A DNA stretch of 64,000 nt from Streptomyces malaysiensis subsp. samsunensis. GTDB lineage: Bacteria > Actinomycetota > Actinomycetes > Streptomycetales > Streptomycetaceae. The notes below the pieces were generated by a model. It did no database searches, was not told where the DNA came from, and saw only the letters and a program-made list of their open reading frames with translations. The translations under genes were made by a program, and so were the position numbers. Positions 7,998 through 16,099 of this stretch are shown here, piece after piece. Position 1 is the stretch's first letter. Every line of letters starts with the position of its first letter. The stretch is taken from positions 1 to 64,000 of the forward strand of contig NZ_JANIIC010000042.1 of NCBI RefSeq assembly GCF_024519315.1, in the 5' to 3' direction.

Positions 7998-9334
7998 GCG
8001 AACCGAGCAGAACCTCGGAAGTCCCACCCCGCCGCTTTCTCTTCGTCGTGCCCCCGCTCGTCGGCCATGTCAATCCCACCCTGGGCGTCGCGGCCGAACT
8101 CACCGCGCGGGGCCACCAGGTGGCCTGGGCCGGAATGCCCGAGGTCGTCCAGCGGCTGACCGGGCAGGGGGCGACGGTCTACCGCTGCGCCGGGCCGGTG
8201 CTGGGCGAGGGCGGGGCGGACCGGCCACCGGACGTACGCGGACCGGCGGCGCTGAAGTTCCTGTGGGAGCGGTTCCTGGTGCCGCTCGCCGAGGCCATGG
8301 CCCCGGGCGTGGCCAAGGCCATCGGGGAGTTCCGCCCCGATGTGGTGATCGCCGACCAGCAGACCGTGGCGGGCGGACTGGTGGCGGAACGGCTCGGGGT
8401 GTGCTGGGCCACGTCCGCCACCACCTCGGCGGAGTTCACGGGAGCGCTGGACGGCATGCCCAAGATCGACGCCTGGCTGGACGGGCTCATGGCCGAGGTG
8501 CGGGGCCGGATCGGGGATCCGGAGGGCACGGCCGACCCCCGGTTCTCACCGGATCTGGTCCTGGCCTTCACCACCGAGGAGCTGGCCGGACGACCGGCCC
8601 GGGCGGGCGACCGTATCCACTACGTGGGCCCGTCGATCGCCGAGCGGCCGGCCACGGCGGACTTCCCCTGGGCGTGGCTGGACCCGGCGCGCCCCGCCGT
8701 CCTGGTCACGCTCGGCACCGCGAACACCGATGCGGGGGCGCGTTTCCTCACCGAGTGCCTGGAGGCCGTACGGGCGCGGGCCGGGCGGTTCCAGACGGTC
8801 ATCGTCGATCCCGACGGTGTACTCGCCCGGGCCACCCCGGACGTCCGGAACACCCCTGCCGCCCCCGAGGTCCGGAACGCCCCCGCCGCCCCGGACGACA
8901 AGGACGTCCTGGTGTGCCGTTACGTCCCCCAACTCACCCTTCTGAAGCGCGTGAACGCGGTGGTGTGCCACGCGGGCCACAACACGGTCTGCGAAACCCT
9001 GTGGCACGGCGTTCCGCTCGTCGTGGCCCCCATCCGGGACGACCAGCCCGTGGTGGCCGCCCAGGTGGTGGACGCGGGCGCGGGTATCCGGGTGCGCTTC
9101 GGGAGGGTACGCGCGGCGGCGCTCGGCGAGACGCTCGACGCCGTACTGGACGAACCGCGGTACCGCGCCGCCGCCGAGCGCGTGAGCGCGTCCTTCCGCA
9201 CGGCGGGCGGCGCCACCGCGGCCGCCGCCCACCTGGAACGGCTGGCCACCGCGAGCGCCGTCACCCGCGTGGAGCGGCCGGCCACCGGAACCGCCGCCAC
9301 CCACACCACCGCGAACCCGGGAGGGGAACGATGA
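7994..9334 (+). CDS. Family 1 (UGT/MGT-like) glycosyltransferase
   Basis: The chosen start (ATG, overlapping the hydrolase stop as ATGA) gives 446 residues beginning MSEPSRTSE. The N-terminal Rossmann half opens FLFVVPPLVGHVNPTLGV, as in macrolide-type glycosyltransferases. The nucleotide-sugar site is clear near the C-terminus: CHAGHNTVCETLWHGVP followed by PIRDDQPVVAAQV. It would move a sugar from an NDP- or UDP-sugar to a hydroxyl of a small lipophilic acceptor, here presumably the polyketide. A longer open frame upstream (from 7817) is the shadow of the hydrolase. A 2 x 27-bp duplication lies in the linker between the two halves. Confidence 0.88.
   Translation: MSEPSRTSEVPPRRFLFVVPPLVGHVNPTLGVAAELTARGHQVAWAGMPEVVQRLTGQGATVYRCAGPVLGEGGADRPPDVRGPAALKFLWERFLVPLAEAMAPGVAKAIGEFRPDVVIADQQTVAGGLVAERLGVCWATSATTSAEFTGALDGMPKIDAWLDGLMAEVRGRIGDPEGTADPRFSPDLVLAFTTEELAGRPARAGDRIHYVGPSIAERPATADFPWAWLDPARPAVLVTLGTANTDAGARFLTECLEAVRARAGRFQTVIVDPDGVLARATPDVRNTPAAPEVRNAPAAPDDKDVLVCRYVPQLTLLKRVNAVVCHAGHNTVCETLWHGVPLVVAPIRDDQPVVAAQVVDAGAGIRVRFGRVRAAALGETLDAVLDEPRYRAAAERVSASFRTAGGATAAAAHLERLATASAVTRVERPATGTAATHTTANPGGER
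8840..8893 (+). repeat. Two 27-bp in-frame repeats in the glycosyltransferase linker
   Basis: Two adjoining 27-bp units encode DVRNTPAAP and EVRNAPAAP, between the N- and C-terminal halves of the glycosyltransferase. It is the third coding minisatellite in this operon. Confidence 0.85.
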
Positions 9335-10452
9335 GCCGCGAGAGTGCCATACCCCGCACACCGGAGAAGCCGTCCCGCGCCGAGACCGTCGCCGCCCTGC
9401 GCCCCCGCTACCAGGCCGATCTGATGCGGGGCACCGAGCGGTTCTTCGAACCGCGCCGCACGGACTGCCCGTGGTGCGGCTCGACGTGGCTGGCGCGGCG
9501 GCTGCTCACCAAGGACCGGTACCAGAACAAACCCGGCCGCTTCCGGCTCGACACATGCCGGGACTGCCGCCATGTCTTCCAGAACCCCAGGCTGAACGGC
9601 GACGGCCTGGAGTTCTACTACCGCGACTTCTACGACGGGATGGGGGAGATCGAACTCGGCAATGTCTTCGCCGGACGGGACAAGGTGTACCGGCGGCGGG
9701 CGATGTTCCAGGAGCCCTCGGCCGAGCCCCCGAAGACCTGGCTCGACGTCGGCACGGGACACGGCCACTTCCCCGAAGTGGCCCGTACCGTCTTCCCGGA
9801 CACCCGCTTCGACGGACTGGACTTCACCGCCGGGGTCGAACTGGCCGAGCGGACGGGGCGTATCGACCGTGCCATCCGCGGCAGTTTCCCCGAGCTCGCC
9901 GAGGAGCGCCTGGCCGGGAGCTACGACGTGGTGAGCATGTTCCACTACCTGGAGCACAGCACGGACCCCCGGGCCGAACTCCGCGCCGCCCGCCGCGCCC
10001 TGCGGCCCGGTGGCCATCTGCTGATCGAGGTGCCCGACCCGGAGTGCTGGTTCGGCCGGCTCTTCGGCCGGTTCTGGCTCCCCTGGCTCCAGCCCCAGCA
10101 TCTGCACTTCGTTACGGTGGCCAACCTCCGCGAGGAGCTGACCGCGCTGGGCTTCACGGTGACCGTCGAAGAGCACCGCGAGCCGTCGGACACGGTCGAC
10201 CTGCTCGGTGCCGTTTGGCTGGCGCTCAACGCGATCGCCCCGCCCGACGACTCCCCCTCCCTGGCCAAGCCGCCCGGCCGGCTCCGATGGCTGCTGCGCT
10301 GCGCGATCCTGCTGGCGGGCGTGCCGGCCCTTGTGGTCGCGACCACCCTTGACCGGCTGCTGCTCAAGCCGCTGGCGGGGCTCGGGAAGATGTCCAACGC
10401 CTATCGGGTGGTGGCCCGGTGCGATGCCTCCGCCCACTCCGGCCCCCGCTAA
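9331..10452 (+). CDS. Zinc-ribbon SAM-dependent methyltransferase with hydrophobic C-terminus
   Basis: Start ATG overlaps the glycosyltransferase stop (ATGA) and gives 373 residues. The N-terminus has a zinc-ribbon pair (CPWCG and CRDCRHVF). The class I methyltransferase core shows motif I LDVGTGHGHFPEVA, then YDVVSMFHYLEHS and ALRPGGHLLIEVPDPE. Such proteins methylate sugars or long-chain acids in glycolipid and antibiotic clusters. The last 50 residues hold a hydrophobic stretch (ILLAGVPALVVATTL) that could bind the membrane or a lipid substrate. It is the last gene of the PKS operon; a strong hairpin follows six bases after the stop. Confidence 0.86.
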   Translation: MSRESAIPRTPEKPSRAETVAALRPRYQADLMRGTERFFEPRRTDCPWCGSTWLARRLLTKDRYQNKPGRFRLDTCRDCRHVFQNPRLNGDGLEFYYRDFYDGMGEIELGNVFAGRDKVYRRRAMFQEPSAEPPKTWLDVGTGHGHFPEVARTVFPDTRFDGLDFTAGVELAERTGRIDRAIRGSFPELAEERLAGSYDVVSMFHYLEHSTDPRAELRAARRALRPGGHLLIEVPDPECWFGRLFGRFWLPWLQPQHLHFVTVANLREELTALGFTVTVEEHREPSDTVDLLGAVWLALNAIAPPDDSPSLAKPPGRLRWLLRCAILLAGVPALVVATTLDRLLLKPLAGLGKMSNAYRVVARCDASAHSGPR

Positions 10453-10457
10453 GGTGA

Positions 10458-10486
10458 CCCCCGGGCCCCGCCTCGGGGCCCGGGGG
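10458..10486 (+). terminator. Perfect 13-bp stem-loop between PKS operon and permease pair
   Basis: Arms 10458-10470 and 10474-10486 are perfect reverse complements with a 3-base loop. There is no T-run, as is usual in GC-rich actinomycetes. The right arm runs into the GGGGGAGGGGAG ribosome site of the permease gene, so it may also dampen translation of that gene. Confidence 0.75.
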
Positions 10487-10493
10487 AGGGGAG

Positions 10494-11510
10494 ATGCACG
10501 GCGATGTCGAGGCCGAGGAGGCCGGAGGGCTGCGCACGGCCGTGCGCGTCAGCACTCTGGCCCTGGTCGCGGGCCTGCCGGTGGTGGTGCTCGGCGGTGT
10601 GGCCATCGTTCTGAGGCCGGATATCACCGCGGCGCTGGACGGCCGTGCGGTGGCGGCCTGGCGGACGGTGTTCACCGCGATCGTCATCCAGGGTGTGCCG
10701 TTTCTGCTGCTGGGCACGGTGGTGTCGGCCACCATCAGCGCGTTCGTACCGGCGTGGGTTTTCACCCGGGTACTTCCGCGCAATCCGGCGCTCGCCGTAC
10801 CCGTGGCCGGTGCCGCCGGGGCGGTGCTGCCGGGGTGCGAATGCGCGTCGGTGCCGGTGGCCGGGAGTCTGATGCGGCGCGGGGTGCCCCCGGCGGCGGC
10901 GCTGGCCTTTCTGCTGTCGGCCCCGGCCATCAACCCGATTGTGCTGGTCGCGACCTATGTGGCCTTCCCCGGTAACCCGTGGATGGTCGCCGCCCGGCTG
11001 ATCGCCTCGCTGCTGACCTCCGTCGCCATGGGCTGGCTGTGGATCCGGGCGGGCCGCGAGGAGTGGCTGCGGCTGCCGAAGGGACCGGCCGGGCACACTC
11101 CCGGCGCCAGTCGCGCGGAGGAGTTCCGGGTCTCGCTCCAGCATGACTTTCTGCACGCCGGGGGCTTCCTCGTGGTCGGCGCGGCGGCCGCGGCCACCTT
11201 CAATGTGGCGGTGCCGCACTCCGTGCTGCGGCTCTTCTCCGACTCCCTGTGGCTCTCGCTGCCCATGCTGGGGCTGCTCGCGGTGGTCCTCGCGGTCTGC
11301 TCGGAGGCCGACGCGTTCGTGGCCGCCTCGCTCAGCGGATTCTCGCCCACCGCCCGGCTCGCCTTCATGGTGGTCGGCCCGATGGTGGACCTCAAGCTCA
11401 TCGCCCTCCAGTCCGGCACCTTCGGACGCGCCTTCGCGGTGCGCTTCTCGTCGGCCACCTGGGTCGTGGCGATGCTGTGCAGCACTCTGGTGGGGTGGTG
11501 GCTGCTGTGA
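10494..11510 (+). CDS. Permease of the UPF0718 (YraQ/YcgR) family
   Basis: A 338-residue integral membrane protein with about eight hydrophobic segments. Two family hallmarks are present: GAVLPGCECASVPVAGSL in the first half, and the SEADAFVAASL segment in the second half. The substrate of these permeases is not settled; metal ions or small anions have been suggested for relatives. ATG start with a strong GGGGAGGGGAG site five bases upstream. It overlaps the next gene by GTGA, and the two are commonly found as a pair, so they probably form one complex. Confidence 0.85.
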   Translation: MHGDVEAEEAGGLRTAVRVSTLALVAGLPVVVLGGVAIVLRPDITAALDGRAVAAWRTVFTAIVIQGVPFLLLGTVVSATISAFVPAWVFTRVLPRNPALAVPVAGAAGAVLPGCECASVPVAGSLMRRGVPPAAALAFLLSAPAINPIVLVATYVAFPGNPWMVAARLIASLLTSVAMGWLWIRAGREEWLRLPKGPAGHTPGASRAEEFRVSLQHDFLHAGGFLVVGAAAAATFNVAVPHSVLRLFSDSLWLSLPMLGLLAVVLAVCSEADAFVAASLSGFSPTARLAFMVVGPMVDLKLIALQSGTFGRAFAVRFSSATWVVAMLCSTLVGWWLL

Positions 11511-12280
11511 AGCGCAATGTCCAGGTGCTGCTGCTGCTCTTCCTCGGGGTCGGTCTGCTGCATATCTCCCTGCTGACCGATCTGTATCTGCGCTATGTGC
11601 GCGAGGGCCTGCGGCCCGCGCTCATCGCCTCGGGGGTGCTGCTGATCGCGCTCGGCGCGGTCAGCGCCGCCCGCGACGGCTTCCCGTTCAACCGCCCCCG
11701 CACGGACGGCGCCCAGGACCATGACGACGGCCACGGCCACAGCCACGCGGGCGGCCCCAAGGTCGCCTGGCTGCTGTACGTACCAGCCCTGACCATCCTG
11801 TTCCTGGCGCCGCCCGCCCTCGGCTCGTACACCGCATCGCGGGACGAGGCGAAGGCGCCCAAGGCCCCCTCCTCGTCGTCGTCCGGCGACAGCCTCTTCC
11901 CGGCCCTGCCGGACACCGGCGTGGTGCCGATGTCGCTGAACGACTTCAGCTCCCGTGCGGTCTGGGACACCGACCGCACCCTGAAGGGCCGTACCGTCCG
12001 GCTCACCGGCTTCGTCACCCCAGGGCGCGATGGCACCTGGTACGTCAGCCGCCTCGTCATCAGCTGCTGCGCCGCCGACGCCCAGGTGCGCAAGGTGCGG
12101 GTGCACGGGGCCTCGGCGCCGCCCGCCGACGCCTGGGTGACCGTCACCGGCACCTGGCATCCCACCGGAAAGGTGGGAACGGACGACGCGAGCCCCGCAC
12201 TGGACGTCACCGCCGTACGGCGCGTCCCCGCGCCCAAGGACCCGTACCACGACATGGTGACCGGGCCGGGCGGCGGTTGA
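11507..12280 (+). CDS. TIGR03943-type partner of the permease (YcgQ-like)
   Basis: GTG start overlapping the permease stop, 257 residues. Two N-terminal membrane segments flank a charged loop, then a His-rich stretch (HDDGHGHSHAGG), a third hydrophobic segment and a C-terminal extracytoplasmic domain with the family's SCCAADAQ motif. The His-rich loop and the Cys pair suggest metal handling, which is inference. A longer upstream open frame (from 11249) lies inside the permease and is not expected to be used. No separate promoter is visible. Confidence 0.84.
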   Translation: MKRNVQVLLLLFLGVGLLHISLLTDLYLRYVREGLRPALIASGVLLIALGAVSAARDGFPFNRPRTDGAQDHDDGHGHSHAGGPKVAWLLYVPALTILFLAPPALGSYTASRDEAKAPKAPSSSSSGDSLFPALPDTGVVPMSLNDFSSRAVWDTDRTLKGRTVRLTGFVTPGRDGTWYVSRLVISCCAADAQVRKVRVHGASAPPADAWVTVTGTWHPTGKVGTDDASPALDVTAVRRVPAPKDPYHDMVTGPGGG

Positions 12281-12345
12281 GCCCTATGGGGAGGACGGCC
12301 ACCATGCCGCGCTGAACAGCCCGGACCGCCCGACGGCGCCGGGGG

Positions 12346-13140
12346 TCAGGGGAGGATCGAGTCGACGTAACCGCCGTCCACGCGCACGGCCCCGCCCGTG
12401 GTGGCCGTGGCGAAAGGGGAGCTGAGGTAGACCGCCATATTGGCGATCTCCTCGGGCTCGATCAGCCGCTGGACCAGCGACTGCGGCCGGTACTTGGCCA
12501 TGAACTCCCGCTGCGCCTCGTCCCAGGGCAGCTCCGGGTCCACCAGTTCGTACACGAAGTCCTCGACCCCGCCGGTGTGGGTCGGCCCGGCGATCAGCGA
12601 GTTGACCGTGACCCCGGTGCCGGCGGCCTCCTTGGCGAAGCCGCGGGTGACGGCGAGCAGCGCGGTCTTCGACATCCCGTAGTGGATCATCTCGGCGGGG
12701 ATGACGACCGCGGAGTCACTGGCCACATTCATGATCCGGCCCCATGAGCGGTCCTTCATCCCGGGCAGGAAGCTCCGGATCATCCGGACGGAGGCCAGGA
12801 CGTTCACCTCGAAATAGCGCCGCCACTCATCGTCGCTGATCTCCAGCGGCGGAGTGACCCCGAAGATGCCGAGGTTGTTGACCAGGATATCGGTGTCCGG
12901 TACCGCGTCGGTGACCTGGCGGGCGCCGTCATCTGTGGTGATGTCACCGGGGGCGGGGGCGAACGAGCCGCCCTCCGTGTCCTCCTCCAGCTTCTCGATG
13001 GCGGCCTCGACGGACTCCTGCCGGCGCCCGTTGACCGCGACACGGGCGCCCGCCCGCGCCAGACCGGCGGCGATGGCGAATCCGATGCCCTGCGTGGAGC
13101 CGGTGACCAGGGCGGTCCTACCGGAAAGATCGATCTGCAC
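12346..13140 (-). CDS. Short-chain dehydrogenase/reductase
   Basis: A 264-residue classical SDR. TGSTQGIG (13-20) binds the cofactor, NNLG is at 88-91, and the catalytic set is Ser141/143 with Tyr154 and Lys158 (YGMSK). VNGRRQ after the second strand suggests an NADP(H) preference. The substrate cannot be read from the sequence. It is convergent with the permease pair (65 bases between stops) and transcribed from its own promoter region with an inverted repeat at 13170-13193. AAGGAGCGCC directly precedes the ATG. Confidence 0.88.
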   Translation of the reverse strand: MQIDLSGRTALVTGSTQGIGFAIAAGLARAGARVAVNGRRQESVEAAIEKLEEDTEGGSFAPAPGDITTDDGARQVTDAVPDTDILVNNLGIFGVTPPLEISDDEWRRYFEVNVLASVRMIRSFLPGMKDRSWGRIMNVASDSAVVIPAEMIHYGMSKTALLAVTRGFAKEAAGTGVTVNSLIAGPTHTGGVEDFVYELVDPELPWDEAQREFMAKYRPQSLVQRLIEPEEIANMAVYLSSPFATATTGGAVRVDGGYVDSILP

Positions 13141-13169
13141 GGCGCTCCTTCGTCGATGCCTTAATGCTT

Positions 13170-13193
13170 GCGTGCGCCATTAGTTGCACACGC
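13170..13193 (-). promoter_or_regulatory. Inverted repeat upstream of the SDR gene, candidate operator
   Basis: Arms GCGTGCGC (13170-13177) and GCACACGC (13186-13193) are reverse complements at 7 of 8 positions, separated by 8 bases, about 30 bases before the SDR start codon. The spacing suits a dimeric repressor. No regulator gene is adjacent, so the binding protein is unknown. Confidence 0.4.
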
Positions 13194-13255
13194 GCCATAC
13201 TAGCGTAGTCGGATGCGAAGGCGGCCGTGGGCCACGGGACTTCGGCTGCGGCGGC

Positions 13256-15760
13256 CTAGCCCCCATGGCGGACCTCGACCCGGCCCCGCAGCCATGGATC
13301 GCGGGAGGAGGAGCCCACCTCCACGGTCCGGGGCCCGGTGCCGAGTACCCATTGATGGCGTTCGGTGTCCCAGGAGGACAGCGTGCGGGCGGCCATGCGC
13401 ACCGTCACCGTCCGTGCCTCACCGGGTCGCAGATGAACCCGCCGGTACCCCGCCAGGGCCCGCTCGGCCTGGGTCAGCGGCAGATCGGGGGAAGGCCCCA
13501 CATACACCTGCACCACCTCGGCCCCGGCCCGGCGCCCGGTGTTGCGCACGGTGAACGCCGCCTCCAGGCCGTTTCCGTGTCTTCGCAGCCGCAGCCCCGC
13601 ATAGGCGAAGGTGGTGTACGACAGGCCGTGGCCGAAGGGGAAGAGCGGCCGTACGCCCTCCGCGTCATACCAGCGGTAGCCGACGTGGATGCCCTCGGAG
13701 TACTCCTCGCGGCCGTCCACCCCGGGGTAGCGGCGGGGGTCTCCGGCCATCGGATGGCGGTCGTCGGAGACGGGGAAGGTCTGGGTGAGCCGGCCGCTGG
13801 GGTTGGCGTCACCGAAGAGCAGGGCGGTGGTGGCGGCGGCGCCCTCCTGGCCGGGGTAGTACATCTGGAGGACGGCGCCGGTGCGTTCCAGCCAGGGCAT
13901 CGCGGTGCACGAGGAGGTGTTGAGGACGACGGTGGTGTGCGGGTTGGCCTCGGTGACGGCGGTGATCAGCGCGTTCTGATGGCCGGGGAGGGCGATGGTG
14001 GTCCGGTCCCTGCCCTCGGTGGCGTCCTCGTAGGCGAAGAGCACCACGCGGTGCGCGGCGCGGGCGGCGCGCACCGCCTCGGCGACATCGGCGGCACGGG
14101 TGGCGGAGGTGGTACGGCGCAGCCGGAAGGCCAGCCCCTCGCTGCCGCCCTTGGCGGTGACCTTCAGCCGGTGTTTTCCGGCCGTCAACGCGACGGCCGT
14201 CCGGCGCACGGCGAGCCCGTCCGGAGTGGCGCTGACGAAGCCACCGGTGAAGTACTCGCCCAAGCCGGCCCGGAACGGGAACAGCTCCTCGTCGTCCAGC
14301 AGAACCTTCGGGCGGCCGGTGGGCGGACCGCTGAAGTGCAGCACGAACGTCCACTCGTCGGATTCGTCGACGGTGAGGGTGCCGTCGTACGTCCAGCTCT
14401 TCCCCGCCGCCACCTTCCGCTCCTCCAGCCCGGTGGCCGGGGAGAGCGCGGTGGCGGGGATCGTCTTGCCGAACACGTCCTCGCCCACGGCGTGGTCCAC
14501 CCGGGCCCCTTCTCCGGCGCGTTCGCGGATCGTCTCCAGCGGGCTCGCGGCATGGTCGGGGACCACATGGGCGCTGCCGCCGCCACTGACGAAGGGAATG
14601 GCACCGGTGGGCCCGACGACGGCGATCGACCGGGCGGCCGGCCCGGTCAGCGGAAGTGTGCCGCGCTCATTGCGCAGCAGGACACCGCCCGCCGTCGCGA
14701 CCTTCAGCGCGGTGCGCGCCCCGGCTCCGGGGTCCCGGCCGGGCCGGGGCGGGGCATCGCCGTCCAGCAGGCCGAAGCGGTCCATGACGGTCAGCACGCG
14801 GCCGACGGCGCGGTCCACCTGGGCCTCCGGTACGGCCCCGTCGGCCACCGCCTTCCGCAGGGCCTCGCCGAAGTACTCGCCGTCCGGCATCTCCATGTCG
14901 AGCCCGGCGCCCAGGGCCGCCGCGGTGCTGTGGGCGGCGTGCCAGTCGGTCATCACCCACCCGTCGAAGCCCCAGTCCGCGCGCAGCACCCCGGTCAGCA
15001 GTGGCCCGCTCTCACAGGCGAACGCCCCGTTGACCTTGTTGTAGGCGCCCATGACGGCCCCCGCGCCCGCCCGTACGGCCGACTCGAAGCCGGGCAGCTC
15101 CATCTCCCGCAGCGTCCGCTCGTCGACCACGACATCGATCGACTCCCTCTCATGCTCCTGGTTGTTCAGGGCGAAGTGTTTGACGGTGGCGATCAGGCCC
15201 TCGGCCTGGATGCCGCGGATCTCCTCGGCCACCAGCTGGGAGGTGAGCAGGGGGTCCTCGCCGAAGGTCTCGAAGTCGCGTCCGGCGTACGGGGTGCGGA
15301 TGAGGTTCACCATGGGGGAGAGCAGCACGTCCTGGCCCAGCGCGCGGCCCTCGCGCCCGATGGTGCGCCCGTACTCCCGCGCCAGGGCCGGATCGAAGGC
15401 GGAGGCCAGCAGGACCGGCGCGGGCAGCGCGGTGGCGTGCCGGGCCACCCGTACACCGGCGGGCCCGTCCGCGAGCCGCAGCGGCGGAATGCCGAGCCGG
15501 GGGACACCGGGGGTGTAGCCCGCCTGCCCGAGGCTCAGGGGATCCTTCGCGCCGTGCAGCAGCGAAACCTTCTCCTCGAGCGTCATCCGTCCGATGAGGG
15601 TGTCCACCCGGGCGGCGGGACCGGGGGTGGGACCCGACGCGGGACGGGGACCCGCGGCGGGATCCGGCTCGGCCGCGGCCGTCGGCCATCCGCCCCCACC
15701 GGCGGCGGCCATCGCTCCCAGGAAGGACAGGGCGGAACGGCGTGACAGGGCGCCCGGCAT
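13256..15760 (-). CDS. Secreted glycoside hydrolase family 3 beta-glucosidase with PA14 insert
   Basis: Start ATG at 15760 (GGAG eight bases upstream) gives 834 residues and begins with a Tat-like signal: two Arg followed by SALSFLGAMAAAGGGG. The GH3 N-domain contains VMTDWHAAH, where Asp272 is the nucleophile. A PA14 domain (about 440-560; WTYDGTLTVDESDEW, VLLDDEELF) is inserted in the C-domain, and a fibronectin-III-like domain closes the protein (GAEVVQVYVG). It would release terminal glucose or a similar sugar from plant oligosaccharides or glycosides outside the cell. Much longer open frames on both strands over this gene are GC-bias shadows. Monocistronic, with a 13-bp tandem repeat upstream as possible operator. 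Confidence 0.9.
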   Translation of the reverse strand: MPGALSRRSALSFLGAMAAAGGGGWPTAAAEPDPAAGPRPASGPTPGPAARVDTLIGRMTLEEKVSLLHGAKDPLSLGQAGYTPGVPRLGIPPLRLADGPAGVRVARHATALPAPVLLASAFDPALAREYGRTIGREGRALGQDVLLSPMVNLIRTPYAGRDFETFGEDPLLTSQLVAEEIRGIQAEGLIATVKHFALNNQEHERESIDVVVDERTLREMELPGFESAVRAGAGAVMGAYNKVNGAFACESGPLLTGVLRADWGFDGWVMTDWHAAHSTAAALGAGLDMEMPDGEYFGEALRKAVADGAVPEAQVDRAVGRVLTVMDRFGLLDGDAPPRPGRDPGAGARTALKVATAGGVLLRNERGTLPLTGPAARSIAVVGPTGAIPFVSGGGSAHVVPDHAASPLETIRERAGEGARVDHAVGEDVFGKTIPATALSPATGLEERKVAAGKSWTYDGTLTVDESDEWTFVLHFSGPPTGRPKVLLDDEELFPFRAGLGEYFTGGFVSATPDGLAVRRTAVALTAGKHRLKVTAKGGSEGLAFRLRRTTSATRAADVAEAVRAARAAHRVVLFAYEDATEGRDRTTIALPGHQNALITAVTEANPHTTVVLNTSSCTAMPWLERTGAVLQMYYPGQEGAAATTALLFGDANPSGRLTQTFPVSDDRHPMAGDPRRYPGVDGREEYSEGIHVGYRWYDAEGVRPLFPFGHGLSYTTFAYAGLRLRRHGNGLEAAFTVRNTGRRAGAEVVQVYVGPSPDLPLTQAERALAGYRRVHLRPGEARTVTVRMAARTLSSWDTERHQWVLGTGPRTVEVGSSSRDPWLRGRVEVRHGG

Positions 15761-15836
15761 GGCGTCACTCCATCTCTCGCGGCTCGAAGACGTGTGTGTA
15801 TGCAGGCGTGCTGACATGGCATCGGGGTCCGTGGAG

Positions 15837-15862
15837 GTGAACACCGTGCGTGAACACCGTGC
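15837..15862. promoter_or_regulatory. Tandem 13-bp direct repeat upstream of GH3, candidate operator
   Basis: GTGAACACCGTGC occurs twice head to tail with no spacer, 77-102 bases upstream of the GH3 start codon. Head-to-tail sites fit a LacI- or AraC-like sugar-responsive regulator, but no such gene is nearby. Confidence 0.4.
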
Positions 15863-16038
15863 GGACATCACATCACGGGGTCGGCCGCTCGCCGGTGTGC
15901 GCCGGGTTTCGGGATCGGGGTGTCGCCGGTCGGCGCACGGCGAGCCGCGCGGCCACGCGGAGGTCCTTCTCGCGTGGCCGGGGCGGGTGCGGAGCCGATC
16001 GGAGAGCGGCGGGGCACCCTGGCCGGGGGCGGAACACG

Positions 16039-16069
16039 GTGGACCCCGCCCGGGAGCGGCGGGGTCCAC
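16039..16069 (-). terminator. Perfect 12-bp hairpin after the amidase-domain gene
   Basis: Arms 16039-16050 and 16058-16069 are perfectly complementary around a 7-base loop, 30 bases beyond the amidase gene's stop in the direction of transcription. No T-run. Confidence 0.7.
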
Positions 16070-16099
16070 GGTCGGGGAGCCGGCCGCGCGCCGGACGTC

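Larger units (their letters stand above)
15761..16099. other. Intergenic region, GH3 promoter side and amidase gene terminator
   Basis: This 339-base gap separates the GH3 start from the amidase gene's 3' end, both on the minus strand. It holds a tandem 13-bp repeat near the GH3 gene (15837-15862) and a perfect 12-bp stem (16039-16069) near the amidase gene. No credible gene was seen. Confidence 0.6.

Noticed and set aside
13184..15745. Long plus-strand open frame (853 codons) over the GH3 gene
   Set aside because: It is antisense to an intact GH3 protein with all motifs, has Gly/His/Arg-rich composition and no known motif: a GC-bias shadow.
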